15,028 nucleotides of DNA from UBA2163 sp964575575 (GTDB lineage Bacteria; Patescibacteriota; Minisyncoccia; Phycocordibacterales; UBA2163): assembly GCA_964575575.1 (NCBI GenBank), contig CAZNQQ010000017.1, positions 1 through 15,028 of the forward strand. The letters run 5' to 3'. A program made the position numbers and the translations under genes. Positions within the stretch are counted from its first letter, which is position 1. The number at the start of each line of letters is the position of its first letter. The notes under the pieces are model-generated. The model worked only from the letters and a program-made list of their open reading frames with translations, searched no databases and was not told the DNA's origin. This document shows, one piece after another, positions 1 through 7,857 of this stretch.

Positions 1-1389
1 CATTTTTGGTTTTTTGCCGACTATGTAGGCTATGGTCTTTATTCCTCGTTTTTTGGGGTTTAGTGTTCCAAATTCTTTTAAGATTACTTTAGGAAGTACG
101 CTATCGCCCATATCATTGTGTAATTTGGAGAATTCTATATTTACTTTTGGCAGACTTGAAAGTATTGAGCTTTTGATCTTATGCTTTATTTCTTTTGAGA
201 TGTGCACTCCATCTTTTAGCTCCACTTCTATATAAAACTTCTCTTTCTTAGTATTACCAATCTCTCTTGTATAAGAAAGTGAGTTTCTAGTTACAAACGG
301 CGCGACACTCTTTGACAATATCCCCGCTTGTATATGCTCTGGGTAAATATTTAAAGCATAATAAGTTATAGCAACATCAGTCCTGCCGTTTACCACTACA
401 AAAGACAGTTTGCCGCTTTCTTTTGTTTTATATTTTTTTGCTTCTGCAAGCAGATTATACTTTTTCAATATTTTGTTTATATCTTTATTGTTCAATATTT
501 TACCAGTATCGTGGATGTTGTACCGCACAAGAGGGATCGTACCGTCTTTGGTAATGATAAGCTCGCCATTTTCTTCTTCAAAGACTATATCTTTTTCGTC
601 ATATTGAAATAACCCAGGGAGCAATACTGAGCTACCAAAAAATTCTTTATACAATTCTTTGTTTTCTAAAGCTTTCTTTCTTATAAATATACTAAGTGGA
701 GTTTCGTACCCAAGTACAGCAGCATCTGAGGAGCCGTATATATTTATAATGTCTCTGTCTTTTATAGTTCCACCTATTCCATTTTTTATAGAGTTACGCC
801 AGATCTCTGTATGCTTGTCTCCCCCTGTTAACACTTTAAGGTTTTTTGGAAAAGGAATTTTACTCTTTTTCATTCCAGATATTATGTCTGGCACAAAAGG
901 AGGATAGCCAGATAAGATCACTGTATCAAATTCTGGCGCAATATTTTTAAATACAGAAAATATATTAGCCTTTTCAAGCCCTGGCGTAATGATTGTAATA
1001 TTCGCTCCCCGCTTTGATGCGTAACGTGAAGCAAGCATAGTATAAACTCCTGCAATCCAAAGCCCCATAGAAAGACAAACAACGACAAGAGTTTTCTCGT
1101 CTTTTTTTATATTAAAAGCATTCTCAAAAATTCTTTTATGTACCTCCCCGTCTATTTTTTCAGAACGCTCTCCATTGTACCAATATGTTGGTACTCCAGA
1201 CGAACCAGAACTCGCATAAATCATAAGGGGACGATCCCCCTTTCTTACAAGCTCGTCTTTTTTGAATTTTTTTATGTAAGTTTCTTTGCTAGTAATTGGA
1301 ACCTTTTCTTTCTTTCCTTTTATAAATTTCTTATACGCCGGAACATTCTTTGATGCATCGTTGAAAAGTTTTTCTATTTTTTTGTTCAT
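1..1389 (-). CDS. PaaK/F390-synthetase-like adenylate-forming ligase (3' end outside window)
   Basis: The reading frame is open for 463 codons from the ATG at 1389 and leaves the window without a stop, so the C-terminus is cut. Motifs of the adenylate-forming superfamily are visible in order: a Ser/Gly phosphate loop ASSGSSGVP (residues 59-67), YGSSD (218-222), VRYNIHDTG (288-296, in place of the usual YRTGD) and GRTD (335-338), followed by ALNIYP, which matches the PaaK-type GR.D...G.N.YP pattern. Family members activate a carboxylic acid as acyl-AMP and pass it to CoA or another acceptor; substrate and acceptor cannot be read here. The start overlaps the stop of the upstream ThiF-like gene (ATGA at 1386-1389), which implies translational coupling. 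With the lyase two genes upstream, a cinnamate-like or beta-amino acid substrate is a reasonable inference, but acyl-protein synthetase (LuxE-like) activity is also possible. Nearly full length for PaaK (about 430-450 residues). Confidence 0.85.
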   Translation of the reverse strand, partial: MNKKIEKLFNDASKNVPAYKKFIKGKKEKVPITSKETYIKKFKKDELVRKGDRPLMIYASSGSSGVPTYWYNGERSEKIDGEVHKRIFENAFNIKKDEKTLVVVCLSMGLWIAGVYTMLASRYASKRGANITIITPGLEKANIFSVFKNIAPEFDTVILSGYPPFVPDIISGMKKSKIPFPKNLKVLTGGDKHTEIWRNSIKNGIGGTIKDRDIINIYGSSDAAVLGYETPLSIFIRKKALENKELYKEFFGSSVLLPGLFQYDEKDIVFEEENGELIITKDGTIPLVRYNIHDTGKILNNKDINKILKKYNLLAEAKKYKTKESGKLSFVVVNGRTDVAITYYALNIYPEHIQAGILSKSVAPFVTRNSLSYTREIGNTKKEKFYIEVELKDGVHISKEIKHKIKSSILSSLPKVNIEFSKLHNDMGDSVLPKVILKEFGTLNPKKRGIKTIAYIVGKKPKM

Positions 1390-2489
1390 TTTTTGCCAAA
1401 ATTACTTTTGAAGTCTTCTGTTTTTTTCTTCCTATCCACAACTTTTGCTTTACTCATATATTCTGGAATCAACTTTTCTTCAATAGATACTACATATCTA
1501 CCAGACGGCATATCATGACCATTTGCAATTCTACGCACAACATAAGATATGGCAGAGCCGGCCACAGATGCAGACGTGCCAATTTGCGGTACTGCAGGAA
1601 TAGTCTTTCCTATTTCAAGTAAAGATTCTTGCATGTGAGGTGTGAGGTAGTCAGGATCAACTATTTGTGTTGCAAGTTGGAGCCACTTTTTAAAATCAAT
1701 GTCTTTTGTATCTTCTTCCGTCATATGCCCTACTAGACCGTGAAATATCTCTCGCTCTGGTTCAAGATCAAAACGCTCTACGTCCACTATTACTCCGTCG
1801 CCATTGTCTGTCGCCATTATTACAGGAATACCGTTTTCCTTTGCAATAAGCCTTGAAAGTATCTTCATGTTTATCATGTCCATTTCGTCTACAAATATAT
1901 CTACTTTTGGTTTGAGTAAAAAATCTCTTATATTATCTCCATTTACTCCGTCGCCAAAAAGTTCTATGTCAGCAAATGGGTCAAGTTCCCACACACTTTT
2001 TGCAGCGATTTCTGCTTTATTTGAATCAACATCTAGAAGTGTTGCGCGTATTCTATTTAGATTTGTCACTTCAAGTACATCAAAATCTGCAATTTTTATA
2101 TTCTTCGGTCCACCACTTACTGCAAAAGCAGATACAACTGCAGAACCCACAGAAAGTCCAGCAACTCCCACTGATAGATTTCTATATTTTTCTTGCTCGT
2201 CACTATTTATAATATTTCTATTTCTTGATGTTCTAAGTTTGAAATACAGTTCTTCAGGCAATGTATGAACAGCAGTATTTCTCCATGGATAAAATACCCA
2301 TATACCTTTTGTATTATCATTTTCTAAAAATTCTTTAAGTGGCGCTTCTGCTGGTGGTGTACCACTTTTTAGATGTGGATTTTCTATAAAGAAAAGTTCT
2401 TTTAAAGCTGAATCGTATGCGTTTACTTTTATAGCACTATCTGGCACCTCACTTTCTTCTTTGTATATAATTGGCTTTTTTATTTTCAT
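1386..2489 (-). CDS. ThiF/E1-like adenylyltransferase without cysteines
   Basis: A 367-residue protein from the ATG at 2489. A TTG four codons upstream is less likely: the ATG follows the lyase stop as TAA-T-ATG, a junction also seen between rplQ/rplM and rplM/rpsI. Residues about 107-116 carry the glycine-rich nucleotide loop (VGVAGLSVGS), followed by ADFD (134-137) and NLNR (143-146), the D.D...N.NR signature of the ThiF/MoeB/E1 ATP-binding fold. About 100 residues precede the fold, including an arginine-rich TSRNRNI segment. The whole protein has no cysteine, so it lacks both the zinc-binding CxxC pairs and the catalytic cysteine of MoeB/ThiF/UBA enzymes. It should therefore adenylate a carboxylate and hand it directly to a nucleophile, as MccB- or TcdA-type members do. 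The N-terminal half recalls the Rv1355c/MoeY type without its nitroreductase domain; this is from memory. Substrate unknown. Confidence 0.85.
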   Translation of the reverse strand: MKIKKPIIYKEESEVPDSAIKVNAYDSALKELFFIENPHLKSGTPPAEAPLKEFLENDNTKGIWVFYPWRNTAVHTLPEELYFKLRTSRNRNIINSDEQEKYRNLSVGVAGLSVGSAVVSAFAVSGGPKNIKIADFDVLEVTNLNRIRATLLDVDSNKAEIAAKSVWELDPFADIELFGDGVNGDNIRDFLLKPKVDIFVDEMDMINMKILSRLIAKENGIPVIMATDNGDGVIVDVERFDLEPEREIFHGLVGHMTEEDTKDIDFKKWLQLATQIVDPDYLTPHMQESLLEIGKTIPAVPQIGTSASVAGSAISYVVRRIANGHDMPSGRYVVSIEEKLIPEYMSKAKVVDRKKKTEDFKSNFGKK

Positions 2490-2490
2490 A

Positions 2491-4083
2491 TTATTTATCA
2501 AAATCTACTACAATATCTTTATCATTTTCAAGTATCTTTATTAATTTTGTTAAATCTGAAGTAAGCGGTCTGTCTTCAACGACTTTTGGTAACACCTTTC
2601 TTGTTTTTTTGAACAAAAGCTTTGATGATGGTGACAGTTTATTTAACACATTCAAATGATCAACAGCCTGTGCAAGTGTAGCGTATTCAATAGATAGTAC
2701 TGTAAAAGCGTTTTCAATAGCTTTACTTGCGATAAGCGCTGCGTCTGTGCCCATACTTACTACATCTTGGTTGTCTGCATTTGTGGATATTGAGTGCACT
2801 GAATGTGGGTATGCAAGCGACTGACTTTGGGCGGTTGTAGATGTAGCAACAAACTGAGCACCCTGAAGAGCGAGAGTTAGCCCCGGCTGGTTTAGGTTTA
2901 GAAATGGCGGGAAAATCTGATTTACGTTCCTGTTTAAGAAAAAGTTTATTCTTCTTTCAGAGAGCATTGTCATCTTCACTATACTTATCTTCAGCTGATC
3001 AATAGCTGTAGCAATATAGTCTCCATGGAAGTTACCACCATGTAGGAAAATTTGTTTTTCTACGTCTATAATAGGGTTATCTGTAACTGAATTTATTTCT
3101 ATAAGAATATCCTTTTTTACTTTTTTATATATATCAAGTGCTGGGCCTAAGATTTGTGCAACACAACGAAACGAATACACGTCTTGAATGTGTTCTGGTG
3201 TAACATAAACATTGTCTATTATATTTACCCTTGCTTGTAATTTCTTTCTATCATTTAAAAGTATTGATGAAGAAAGTAATACTCTGAGTGTCTTTGCTAT
3301 CTCTTTTTGTCCTTTGTGTGGACGTACAGCATGAAGATCTGCAGAGATGGCGTCATTGAGACCATTTATAAGCTCAAGAGCTAAAGCGCTTGAACGTGAT
3401 GCCGCACTCATTAATCTTTCCATATCCATTATCAATAGTGCTGCAATACCAGACATAACCGCTGTGCCATTTATCAGAGCTAAACCTTCTTTAGGTTCTA
3501 GTTTGTGAGCTTTTCTTTTTAATTTCTTTAATACGTTCGCTGTTTTTTCACGCCTATTGTTAAACACAACCTCTCCTTCACCAATGAGAGTGATTGCAAT
3601 ATGTGCTAGCTGAACAAGATCACCACTCGTACCTACAGCTCCATGCTCAGGAATAATAGGGATTATTCTTTTATTAATATAAAAAGTTAATTGATCAATT
3701 AATTTTGCTGATACACCAGAGTATCCTTTTACAAGAGTGTTGAGTCTTACTATCATTGAAGCGAGTACAAATCTGTTTTCTATAGGATTTCCAACACCAA
3801 CAGCGTGGCTTCGAACTAGGTTATATTGAAGTTCTTCTAACTGGTTCTTACCTATAATATGTGAGGCCATAGGACCAAAACCTGTTGTGATACCGTAAAT
3901 TACTGTAGTATCTACTTTTTCATCAAGAAATTTCTTTGCTCTTTTTACTTTTACAAGAGATTTTGCAGACACACTTACATGAACATCAGGGTCATTTACA
4001 ATCATGTAAATTTCTTCAGGCGTAAGATCGTCGCCAGTTAATACAACTGTGTTTTTAGTATTTTTAGCTTTCTTCTTATTCAT
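2491..4083 (-). CDS. MIO-type aromatic amino acid/histidine ammonia-lyase or aminomutase
   Basis: A 530-residue protein (bacterial HAL is about 510) that aligns end to end with the HAL/PAL/TAL family. The MIO-forming tripeptide is T152-S153-G154 within GAVGTSGDL, instead of the usual Ala-Ser-Gly. Other family residues: Tyr63 in YGITTGFG, Ser92-His93 (SHAVG, the HAL-like selectivity pair), Asn205 in LALINGT, Arg306 in YSFRC, and GGNFHGD around 349-355. The position of the HAL catalytic glutamate (E414 in Pseudomonas HutH) reads as Gln419 (AQSQSLAYP against ASENKALAHP), which argues against ordinary histidase. Family members eliminate ammonia from His, Phe or Tyr, or shift the amino group to the beta carbon; a Thr-Ser-Gly MIO is known in some bacterial phenylalanine aminomutases and lyases. 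No hut neighbours are present. The ThiF-like gene begins 1 nt downstream, and the membrane protein gene ends 17 nt upstream. Family sure, substrate open. Confidence 0.93.
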   Translation of the reverse strand: MNKKKAKNTKNTVVLTGDDLTPEEIYMIVNDPDVHVSVSAKSLVKVKRAKKFLDEKVDTTVIYGITTGFGPMASHIIGKNQLEELQYNLVRSHAVGVGNPIENRFVLASMIVRLNTLVKGYSGVSAKLIDQLTFYINKRIIPIIPEHGAVGTSGDLVQLAHIAITLIGEGEVVFNNRREKTANVLKKLKRKAHKLEPKEGLALINGTAVMSGIAALLIMDMERLMSAASRSSALALELINGLNDAISADLHAVRPHKGQKEIAKTLRVLLSSSILLNDRKKLQARVNIIDNVYVTPEHIQDVYSFRCVAQILGPALDIYKKVKKDILIEINSVTDNPIIDVEKQIFLHGGNFHGDYIATAIDQLKISIVKMTMLSERRINFFLNRNVNQIFPPFLNLNQPGLTLALQGAQFVATSTTAQSQSLAYPHSVHSISTNADNQDVVSMGTDAALIASKAIENAFTVLSIEYATLAQAVDHLNVLNKLSPSSKLLFKKTRKVLPKVVEDRPLTSDLTKLIKILENDKDIVVDFDK

Positions 4084-4100
4084 AGATATTGTCTATAATA

Positions 4101-4634
4101 TCACTTTCTCGTAGTAAAGAAAATGACTACGAGTGGTGCTACGAGCCACCAGAAAAGAAGTACGGTAGATGCAAATATTGCGTCTATAGGCCCTGCGAAG
4201 TCGTACAGTTCTGATATGTTGATTATATGATATGAAATAGCGATAAGGAGCCCACCTGACGCAAGTGCAAGGAAACCGTTTTCTATAAGCTTCCTTAGAC
4301 CTCTATGATAAAGCTCAAAATTTACTATTTTGTTTAAGACTATATTAATAAGAACAACAAGCAGTATAAAGAGCCCGATTTGTGAATACAGCACTGCTTT
4401 GTCTGTCTCTCCAAAGAATGCGATCTTTTGTATATATGGAAAGAAAAATACAATAGGTATTGATGCATACAAAGAAAGCATTAGGGATATTATCCTTCGT
4501 TTGCCAAACCTCATCCCATAGATGAAGAATATAAAAAAGATTATTAATAAAATAATCGTATCAATAGATAGGTTTGCTATGTTTTCAACTGTAATATTAG
4601 TTGAGCTTGAAAATAAATTTTGTACTGCAGCCAT
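4101..4634 (-). CDS. Five-helix membrane protein, possibly CvpA-like
   Basis: 177 residues, mostly hydrophobic. About five membrane segments can be seen: roughly 22-45, 50-70, 82-105, 120-142 and 146-173. The first is followed by GMRFGKRRIISLMLSL, which recalls the GxxxGxxR(S)L layout after helix 1 in CvpA-type proteins, but the match is loose and I do not claim the family. No signal-peptidase site or catalytic motif is visible. It is the first gene after the dnaJ terminator and is followed 17 nt later by the lyase gene, so it may lead that operon; whether it serves the pathway (transport, for example) or is simply an upstream neighbour cannot be told. A candidate TATAAA at 4643-4648 lies only 8 nt before the ATG, so its message may be nearly leaderless. 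Confidence 0.7.
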   Translation of the reverse strand: MAAVQNLFSSSTNITVENIANLSIDTIILLIIFFIFFIYGMRFGKRRIISLMLSLYASIPIVFFFPYIQKIAFFGETDKAVLYSQIGLFILLVVLINIVLNKIVNFELYHRGLRKLIENGFLALASGGLLIAISYHIINISELYDFAGPIDAIFASTVLLFWWLVAPLVVIFFTTRK

Positions 4635-4642
4635 TCGTTAAT

Positions 4643-4669
4643 TTTATAACGTTAAAAAACAGTTTGCAA
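4643..4669 (-). promoter_or_regulatory. Possible weak promoter for the membrane protein/lyase operon
   Basis: On the minus strand TTGCAA (4669-4664) and TATAAA (4648-4643) are separated by 15 nt, which is short, and the -35 lies inside the dnaJ terminator hairpin. The predicted start would fall within 1-3 nt of the ATG. Read-through from dnaJ is an alternative. Confidence 0.35.
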
Positions 4670-4681
4670 AAACAAACTGTT
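4652..4681 (-). terminator. Intrinsic terminator of dnaJ
   Basis: AACAGTTTG (4658-4666) and CAAACTGTT (4673-4681) form a perfect 9-bp stem with a 6-nt loop. On the minus strand the stem begins 2 nt after the dnaJ stop and is followed by a run of six T. Confidence 0.85.
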
Positions 4682-4683
4682 GA

Positions 4684-5766
4684 TTAAATCCCTTCTTTTT
4701 TCATCTCGTCTACGAGTTTCTTGGCACTACGTGAAAGTTTGTTTGGAAGTGTTATGTTTATCTTTACAAGTAAGTCTCCACGGCTTTTCTTACCTGTTGG
4801 TACACCTTTACCAGATACACGAAGTATCTCACCAAATGCGACTCCGGCTGGTATCTTGATATCAATATCGCCGTCTAACGTTGAAATAGTGTAAGTGCTA
4901 CCCAAAAGCGCATCAGTGAGCTTTACGTTTAGTATCATTGAAAGATTGTTACCTTCTTTTTTAAACACTGGGTCAGGGCTTATGTGAAGCTTTATGTATA
5001 GGTCTCCTGCTATCCCACCTGCTACTGCTTCCCCACCTCCTGAGAGTCGTATCATCTCGCCGTTGTCTACTCCGGCTGGTATTGCTATAGAGATCTCTTC
5101 TTCTTTGCGAGCGACACCTAAGCCTTTACAGTCTTTACATTTTTCTTTTGGTACCTTACCTGTACCGAAGCAGTTATCACATGCTCTCACGCTCGTGATA
5201 GTGCCGAGTATTGAGTTCTTTGTCTCGTGGATCTTGCCTTTACCGTTACAGTTTTTACATGTTTCCATCTCTGTTCCTTCTTTGGCGCCGCTTCCTGTAC
5301 ATGTTTTACACTCCGACACTTTAGTCAAAAGCACTTTGCGCTCTGTCCCAAAAATTGCATCTTTAAACGGCACCTCAAGATCTATTGAAATATCTCTACC
5401 GCGCTTTTGTTGTTGCCTTCCTCTACCTCCGAAGATGTCGCCGAGCCCACCGAAGATGTCATTCATATCAAAACCCTGCTCGGCAAAACCAGAAAAATCA
5501 AAACCTTGTGCACCTTGAAAACCACCGAAGCCTTGGCCACCACCTGCTCCACCTTCATTAAACACTCTTCCGTATGCATCGTACTCTTGTCGTTTCTTGT
5601 CATTTGAAAGCACACCGTAAGCCTCGCTAATTTCTTTAAACTTAGCTTCGTCCCCTGTACCTTTGTCAGGATGATATTTGTGAGCAAGCTTTCTGAAGGC
5701 TTTTTTCACCTCGTCAGCACTTGCTTTCTTGTCCACTCCTAAAATTTGATAGTAGTCTTTTGACAT
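4684..5766 (-). CDS. dnaJ: Chaperone DnaJ (Hsp40)
   Basis: 360 residues, type I DnaJ. The J-domain covers about 1-66 with HPD at 32-34; a Gly/Phe-rich linker at about 70-115 is full of GGF repeats; four zinc-finger repeats follow (CKTCTGSG, CKNCNGKG, CDNCFGTG, CKDCKGLG), and then the two client-binding beta domains. It stimulates the DnaK ATPase and delivers unfolded clients in the cytoplasm. I set the start at the ATG at 5766 (MSKDYYQILGV, the usual DnaJ N-terminus): an upstream in-frame ATG at 5808 would add 14 unrelated residues and would lie on the promoter and terminator. dnaJ is separated from dnaK by a strong terminator and has its own promoter, so it is regulated apart from grpE-dnaK. 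No CIRCE or other heat-shock operator is visible upstream. Confidence 0.98.
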   Translation of the reverse strand: MSKDYYQILGVDKKASADEVKKAFRKLAHKYHPDKGTGDEAKFKEISEAYGVLSNDKKRQEYDAYGRVFNEGGAGGGQGFGGFQGAQGFDFSGFAEQGFDMNDIFGGLGDIFGGRGRQQQKRGRDISIDLEVPFKDAIFGTERKVLLTKVSECKTCTGSGAKEGTEMETCKNCNGKGKIHETKNSILGTITSVRACDNCFGTGKVPKEKCKDCKGLGVARKEEEISIAIPAGVDNGEMIRLSGGGEAVAGGIAGDLYIKLHISPDPVFKKEGNNLSMILNVKLTDALLGSTYTISTLDGDIDIKIPAGVAFGEILRVSGKGVPTGKKSRGDLLVKINITLPNKLSRSAKKLVDEMKKEGI

Positions 5767-5776
5767 AATTAACACC

Positions 5777-5804
5777 ATATTACCGCATTTCCACCAAAAA
5801 TCAA
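5777..5804 (-). promoter_or_regulatory. dnaJ promoter, nearly leaderless
   Basis: On the minus strand TTGATT (5804-5799) and TAATAT (5782-5777) have a 16-nt spacer. Only 10 nt separate the -10 box from the dnaJ ATG, so the transcript would carry a leader of only about 3-4 nt and no Shine-Dalgarno. Confidence 0.65.
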
Positions 5805-5806
5805 GC

Positions 5807-5855
5807 AAAAAACCAACGGCTCAACTTGGTTGAAGTTGAGCCGTTGGTTTTTTTA
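5807..5855 (-). terminator. Strong bidirectional terminator after dnaK
   Basis: A perfect 17-bp stem (5811-5827 with 5833-5849) closes a 5-nt loop, GGTTG. It has an A run on the left (5807-5812) and a T run on the right (5848-5854), so it can terminate in either direction. On the minus strand it lies 12 nt after the dnaK stop and ends the long ribosomal-chaperone unit. Confidence 0.93.
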
Positions 5856-5861
5856 TTTTAA

Positions 5862-7808
5862 TTATTCTGTTTTTGGCTCTTCTGCTGGTGGTGTATCCTC
5901 CCCTTCTCCGCCAGCTGGCGGATTCTTCTCTTCAAACTCTGCATCGCGGACATTTCCTTCACCACCCTCTGCTGTCTTCTGTTCCCCCGCCTGAGGTTCT
6001 TGTGGTGCAGCTTTTGCCATTGCTTCGCCTATCTTTTGCATCTCTGTAGAAAGCTCTTCTGATGCTTTCTTTATAGCATCTGTATCTGTGCCATCTTTAA
6101 CTTTTTTAAGTTCGTCTATTTTACTCTGTACAGAAGTTTTAAGAGAGTCGTCAATCTTTCCTTCTGCGTCTTTAAGAGCTTTTTCTGCTGTGTAAACAAG
6201 TTGCTCTGACAGATTTCTAGCATCTACTGCTTCTTTCTTCTTCGCATCATCAGCTTCATGCACTTCTGCATCTTTCTTCATCTTCTCTACTTCTTCTTCA
6301 GAGAGTCCCGAACTTGCTTCTATCTTTATAGACTGTTCTTTACCTGAAGCTTTGTCTTTCGCTTTTACATTTAAAATTCCATTTGCGTCTACATCGAAAG
6401 ACACTTCTACTTGAGGTACACCGCGTGGTGCAGGAGGCACTCCGTCTAGTATAAATTTACCAAGAGACTTGTTGTCAGTTGCCATAGAACGCTCTCCTTG
6501 TACTACATGAATCTCTACAGATGTCTGGTTGTCAGCTGCGGTTGAGAAAGTCTGTGACTTAGACGTAGGGATAGTAGAGTTCTTTTCTATAAGCTTTGTA
6601 GCTACAGACCCTAGAGTTTCTATACCAAGAGAAAGCGGTATAACATCAAGAAGTAGTATGTCCTTTACATCGCCTTGCATAATACCAGCCTGAATAGCAG
6701 CACCAAGCGCCACCACCTCGTCAGGGTTAATAGATTTGTTTGGCTCTTTACCAAAGACTTCCTTTACAGCGTCAGAGATCGCGGGCATTCTAGTTTGCCC
6801 TCCTACCAGTATAATTTCATTAATATCTGATGTACTAAAAGGTGATGCTTCTATAGCTCGCTTTGTAATCTCTATTGAACGATCTATGAACTCTTGTGAA
6901 AGCTCTACTAGAGTCGCACGTGTCATCTTAAGTAGTAAGTGTTTTGGTCCTGATGCGTCTGAAGTAATAAACGGAATGTTTATTTCAGTTTCTGTAGTTG
7001 AAGAAAGTTCATGTTTTGCTTTCTCTGCAGCCTCGTCCAGCCTCTGGATAGCAAGTGGGTCAGTAGACACATCTATACCACTTTCTTTCTTAAACTCTTC
7101 TGCAATCCACTTTATGATCTTTTGGTCTATGTCACGACCTCCCATATGTGAGTCTCCGTCTGTTGATTTTACTTCTATTACATCGTCCCCAACTTCAAGC
7201 ACTGACACATCAAATGTACCACCACCAAAGTCAAAAACCACTATCTTTTCGTCTTTCTTTTTTGCAAACCCATATGCAAGCGCTGCAGCTGTAGGTTCGT
7301 TTATAATTCTCTTAACATCAAGCCCTGCGATCTTACCTGCATCCTTTGTAGCTTTTCTTTGTGAATCATTAAAGTACGCTGGCACTGTGATCACCGCTTC
7401 AGTTATCTTCTCTCCCAAACGCGCTTCCGCGTCGTTCTTCATCTTTTGGAGTATCATCGCAGAAACCTCTTCAGGTCTGTATTCTTTGTCTCCTAGCTTT
7501 ACAAGCACTCCACCGTCAGACCCTTTTGCAATATCAAAAGGTGAAGTCTTTTCGTCTTTTTGGATCTCTGCATCTGCAAACATATGCCCAACGTATCGTT
7601 TTATACCGAAGATAGTATTCTTAGGGTTTGTTACCGCCTGTCGTTTTGCAAGGAGCCCTGCAAGTCGCTCACCAGTTTTTGAGATAGCAACAATAGACGG
7701 TGTTGTACGTACACCTTCTGCGTTCTCTATTATAGTAGGCTCTCCTCCCTCAACAACAGCCATTGCTGAGTTTGTTGTTCCTAAATCTATTCCTAAAATT
7801 TTTGACAT
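5862..7808 (-). CDS. dnaK: Chaperone DnaK (Hsp70)
   Basis: 648 residues, full length (E. coli 638). The ATPase domain begins with GIDLGTTNS (6-14, phosphate-1 loop) and contains FDFGGGTFDVSVLEV (phosphate 2) and the VVALGAAIQAG segment. After the linker (DILLLDVIPLSLG) come the substrate-binding beta sandwich, the helical lid and a low-complexity tail rich in Pro, Glu and Gly that ends in PKTE rather than the common EEVKDK-like end. It holds and refolds client proteins in an ATP cycle with DnaJ and GrpE. grpE is 37 nt upstream in the same unit. No Shine-Dalgarno is seen; the start context is ACATTATG. No CIRCE operator is seen. Confidence 0.99.
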   Translation of the reverse strand: MSKILGIDLGTTNSAMAVVEGGEPTIIENAEGVRTTPSIVAISKTGERLAGLLAKRQAVTNPKNTIFGIKRYVGHMFADAEIQKDEKTSPFDIAKGSDGGVLVKLGDKEYRPEEVSAMILQKMKNDAEARLGEKITEAVITVPAYFNDSQRKATKDAGKIAGLDVKRIINEPTAAALAYGFAKKKDEKIVVFDFGGGTFDVSVLEVGDDVIEVKSTDGDSHMGGRDIDQKIIKWIAEEFKKESGIDVSTDPLAIQRLDEAAEKAKHELSSTTETEINIPFITSDASGPKHLLLKMTRATLVELSQEFIDRSIEITKRAIEASPFSTSDINEIILVGGQTRMPAISDAVKEVFGKEPNKSINPDEVVALGAAIQAGIMQGDVKDILLLDVIPLSLGIETLGSVATKLIEKNSTIPTSKSQTFSTAADNQTSVEIHVVQGERSMATDNKSLGKFILDGVPPAPRGVPQVEVSFDVDANGILNVKAKDKASGKEQSIKIEASSGLSEEEVEKMKKDAEVHEADDAKKKEAVDARNLSEQLVYTAEKALKDAEGKIDDSLKTSVQSKIDELKKVKDGTDTDAIKKASEELSTEMQKIGEAMAKAAPQEPQAGEQKTAEGGEGNVRDAEFEEKNPPAGGEGEDTPPAEEPKTE

Positions 7809-7857
7809 AATGTATTTAAATTTTTAATTTTATAATTTTTAATTTTTAATTTTTAAA
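7809..7857. repeat. AT-only short tandem repeats before dnaK
   Basis: The grpE-dnaK spacer and the last grpE codons consist almost wholly of the unit AATTTTT(A), repeated about five times with small changes. It may only reflect AT pressure; it also keeps the dnaK start free of structure. No promoter with a proper -35 is seen in it. Confidence 0.5.

Noticed and set aside
5767..5808. Upstream ATG giving dnaJ 14 extra residues
   Set aside because: The extension does not match any DnaJ N-terminus and lies on the dnaJ promoter next to the dnaK terminator.
6736..7827. Long open frame (about 360 codons) on the plus strand opposite dnaK
   Set aside because: It is the antisense shadow of dnaK; the translation is Ser/Pro/Ile-rich without motifs, and it has no ribosome-binding site. 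The same holds for frames opposite the ThiF-like gene (1804-2268) and dnaJ (4994-5518).
7809..7857. Repeat array as CRISPR or operator
   Set aside because: Units are 7-8 nt, AT-only and imperfect, without spacers; better explained by base composition.
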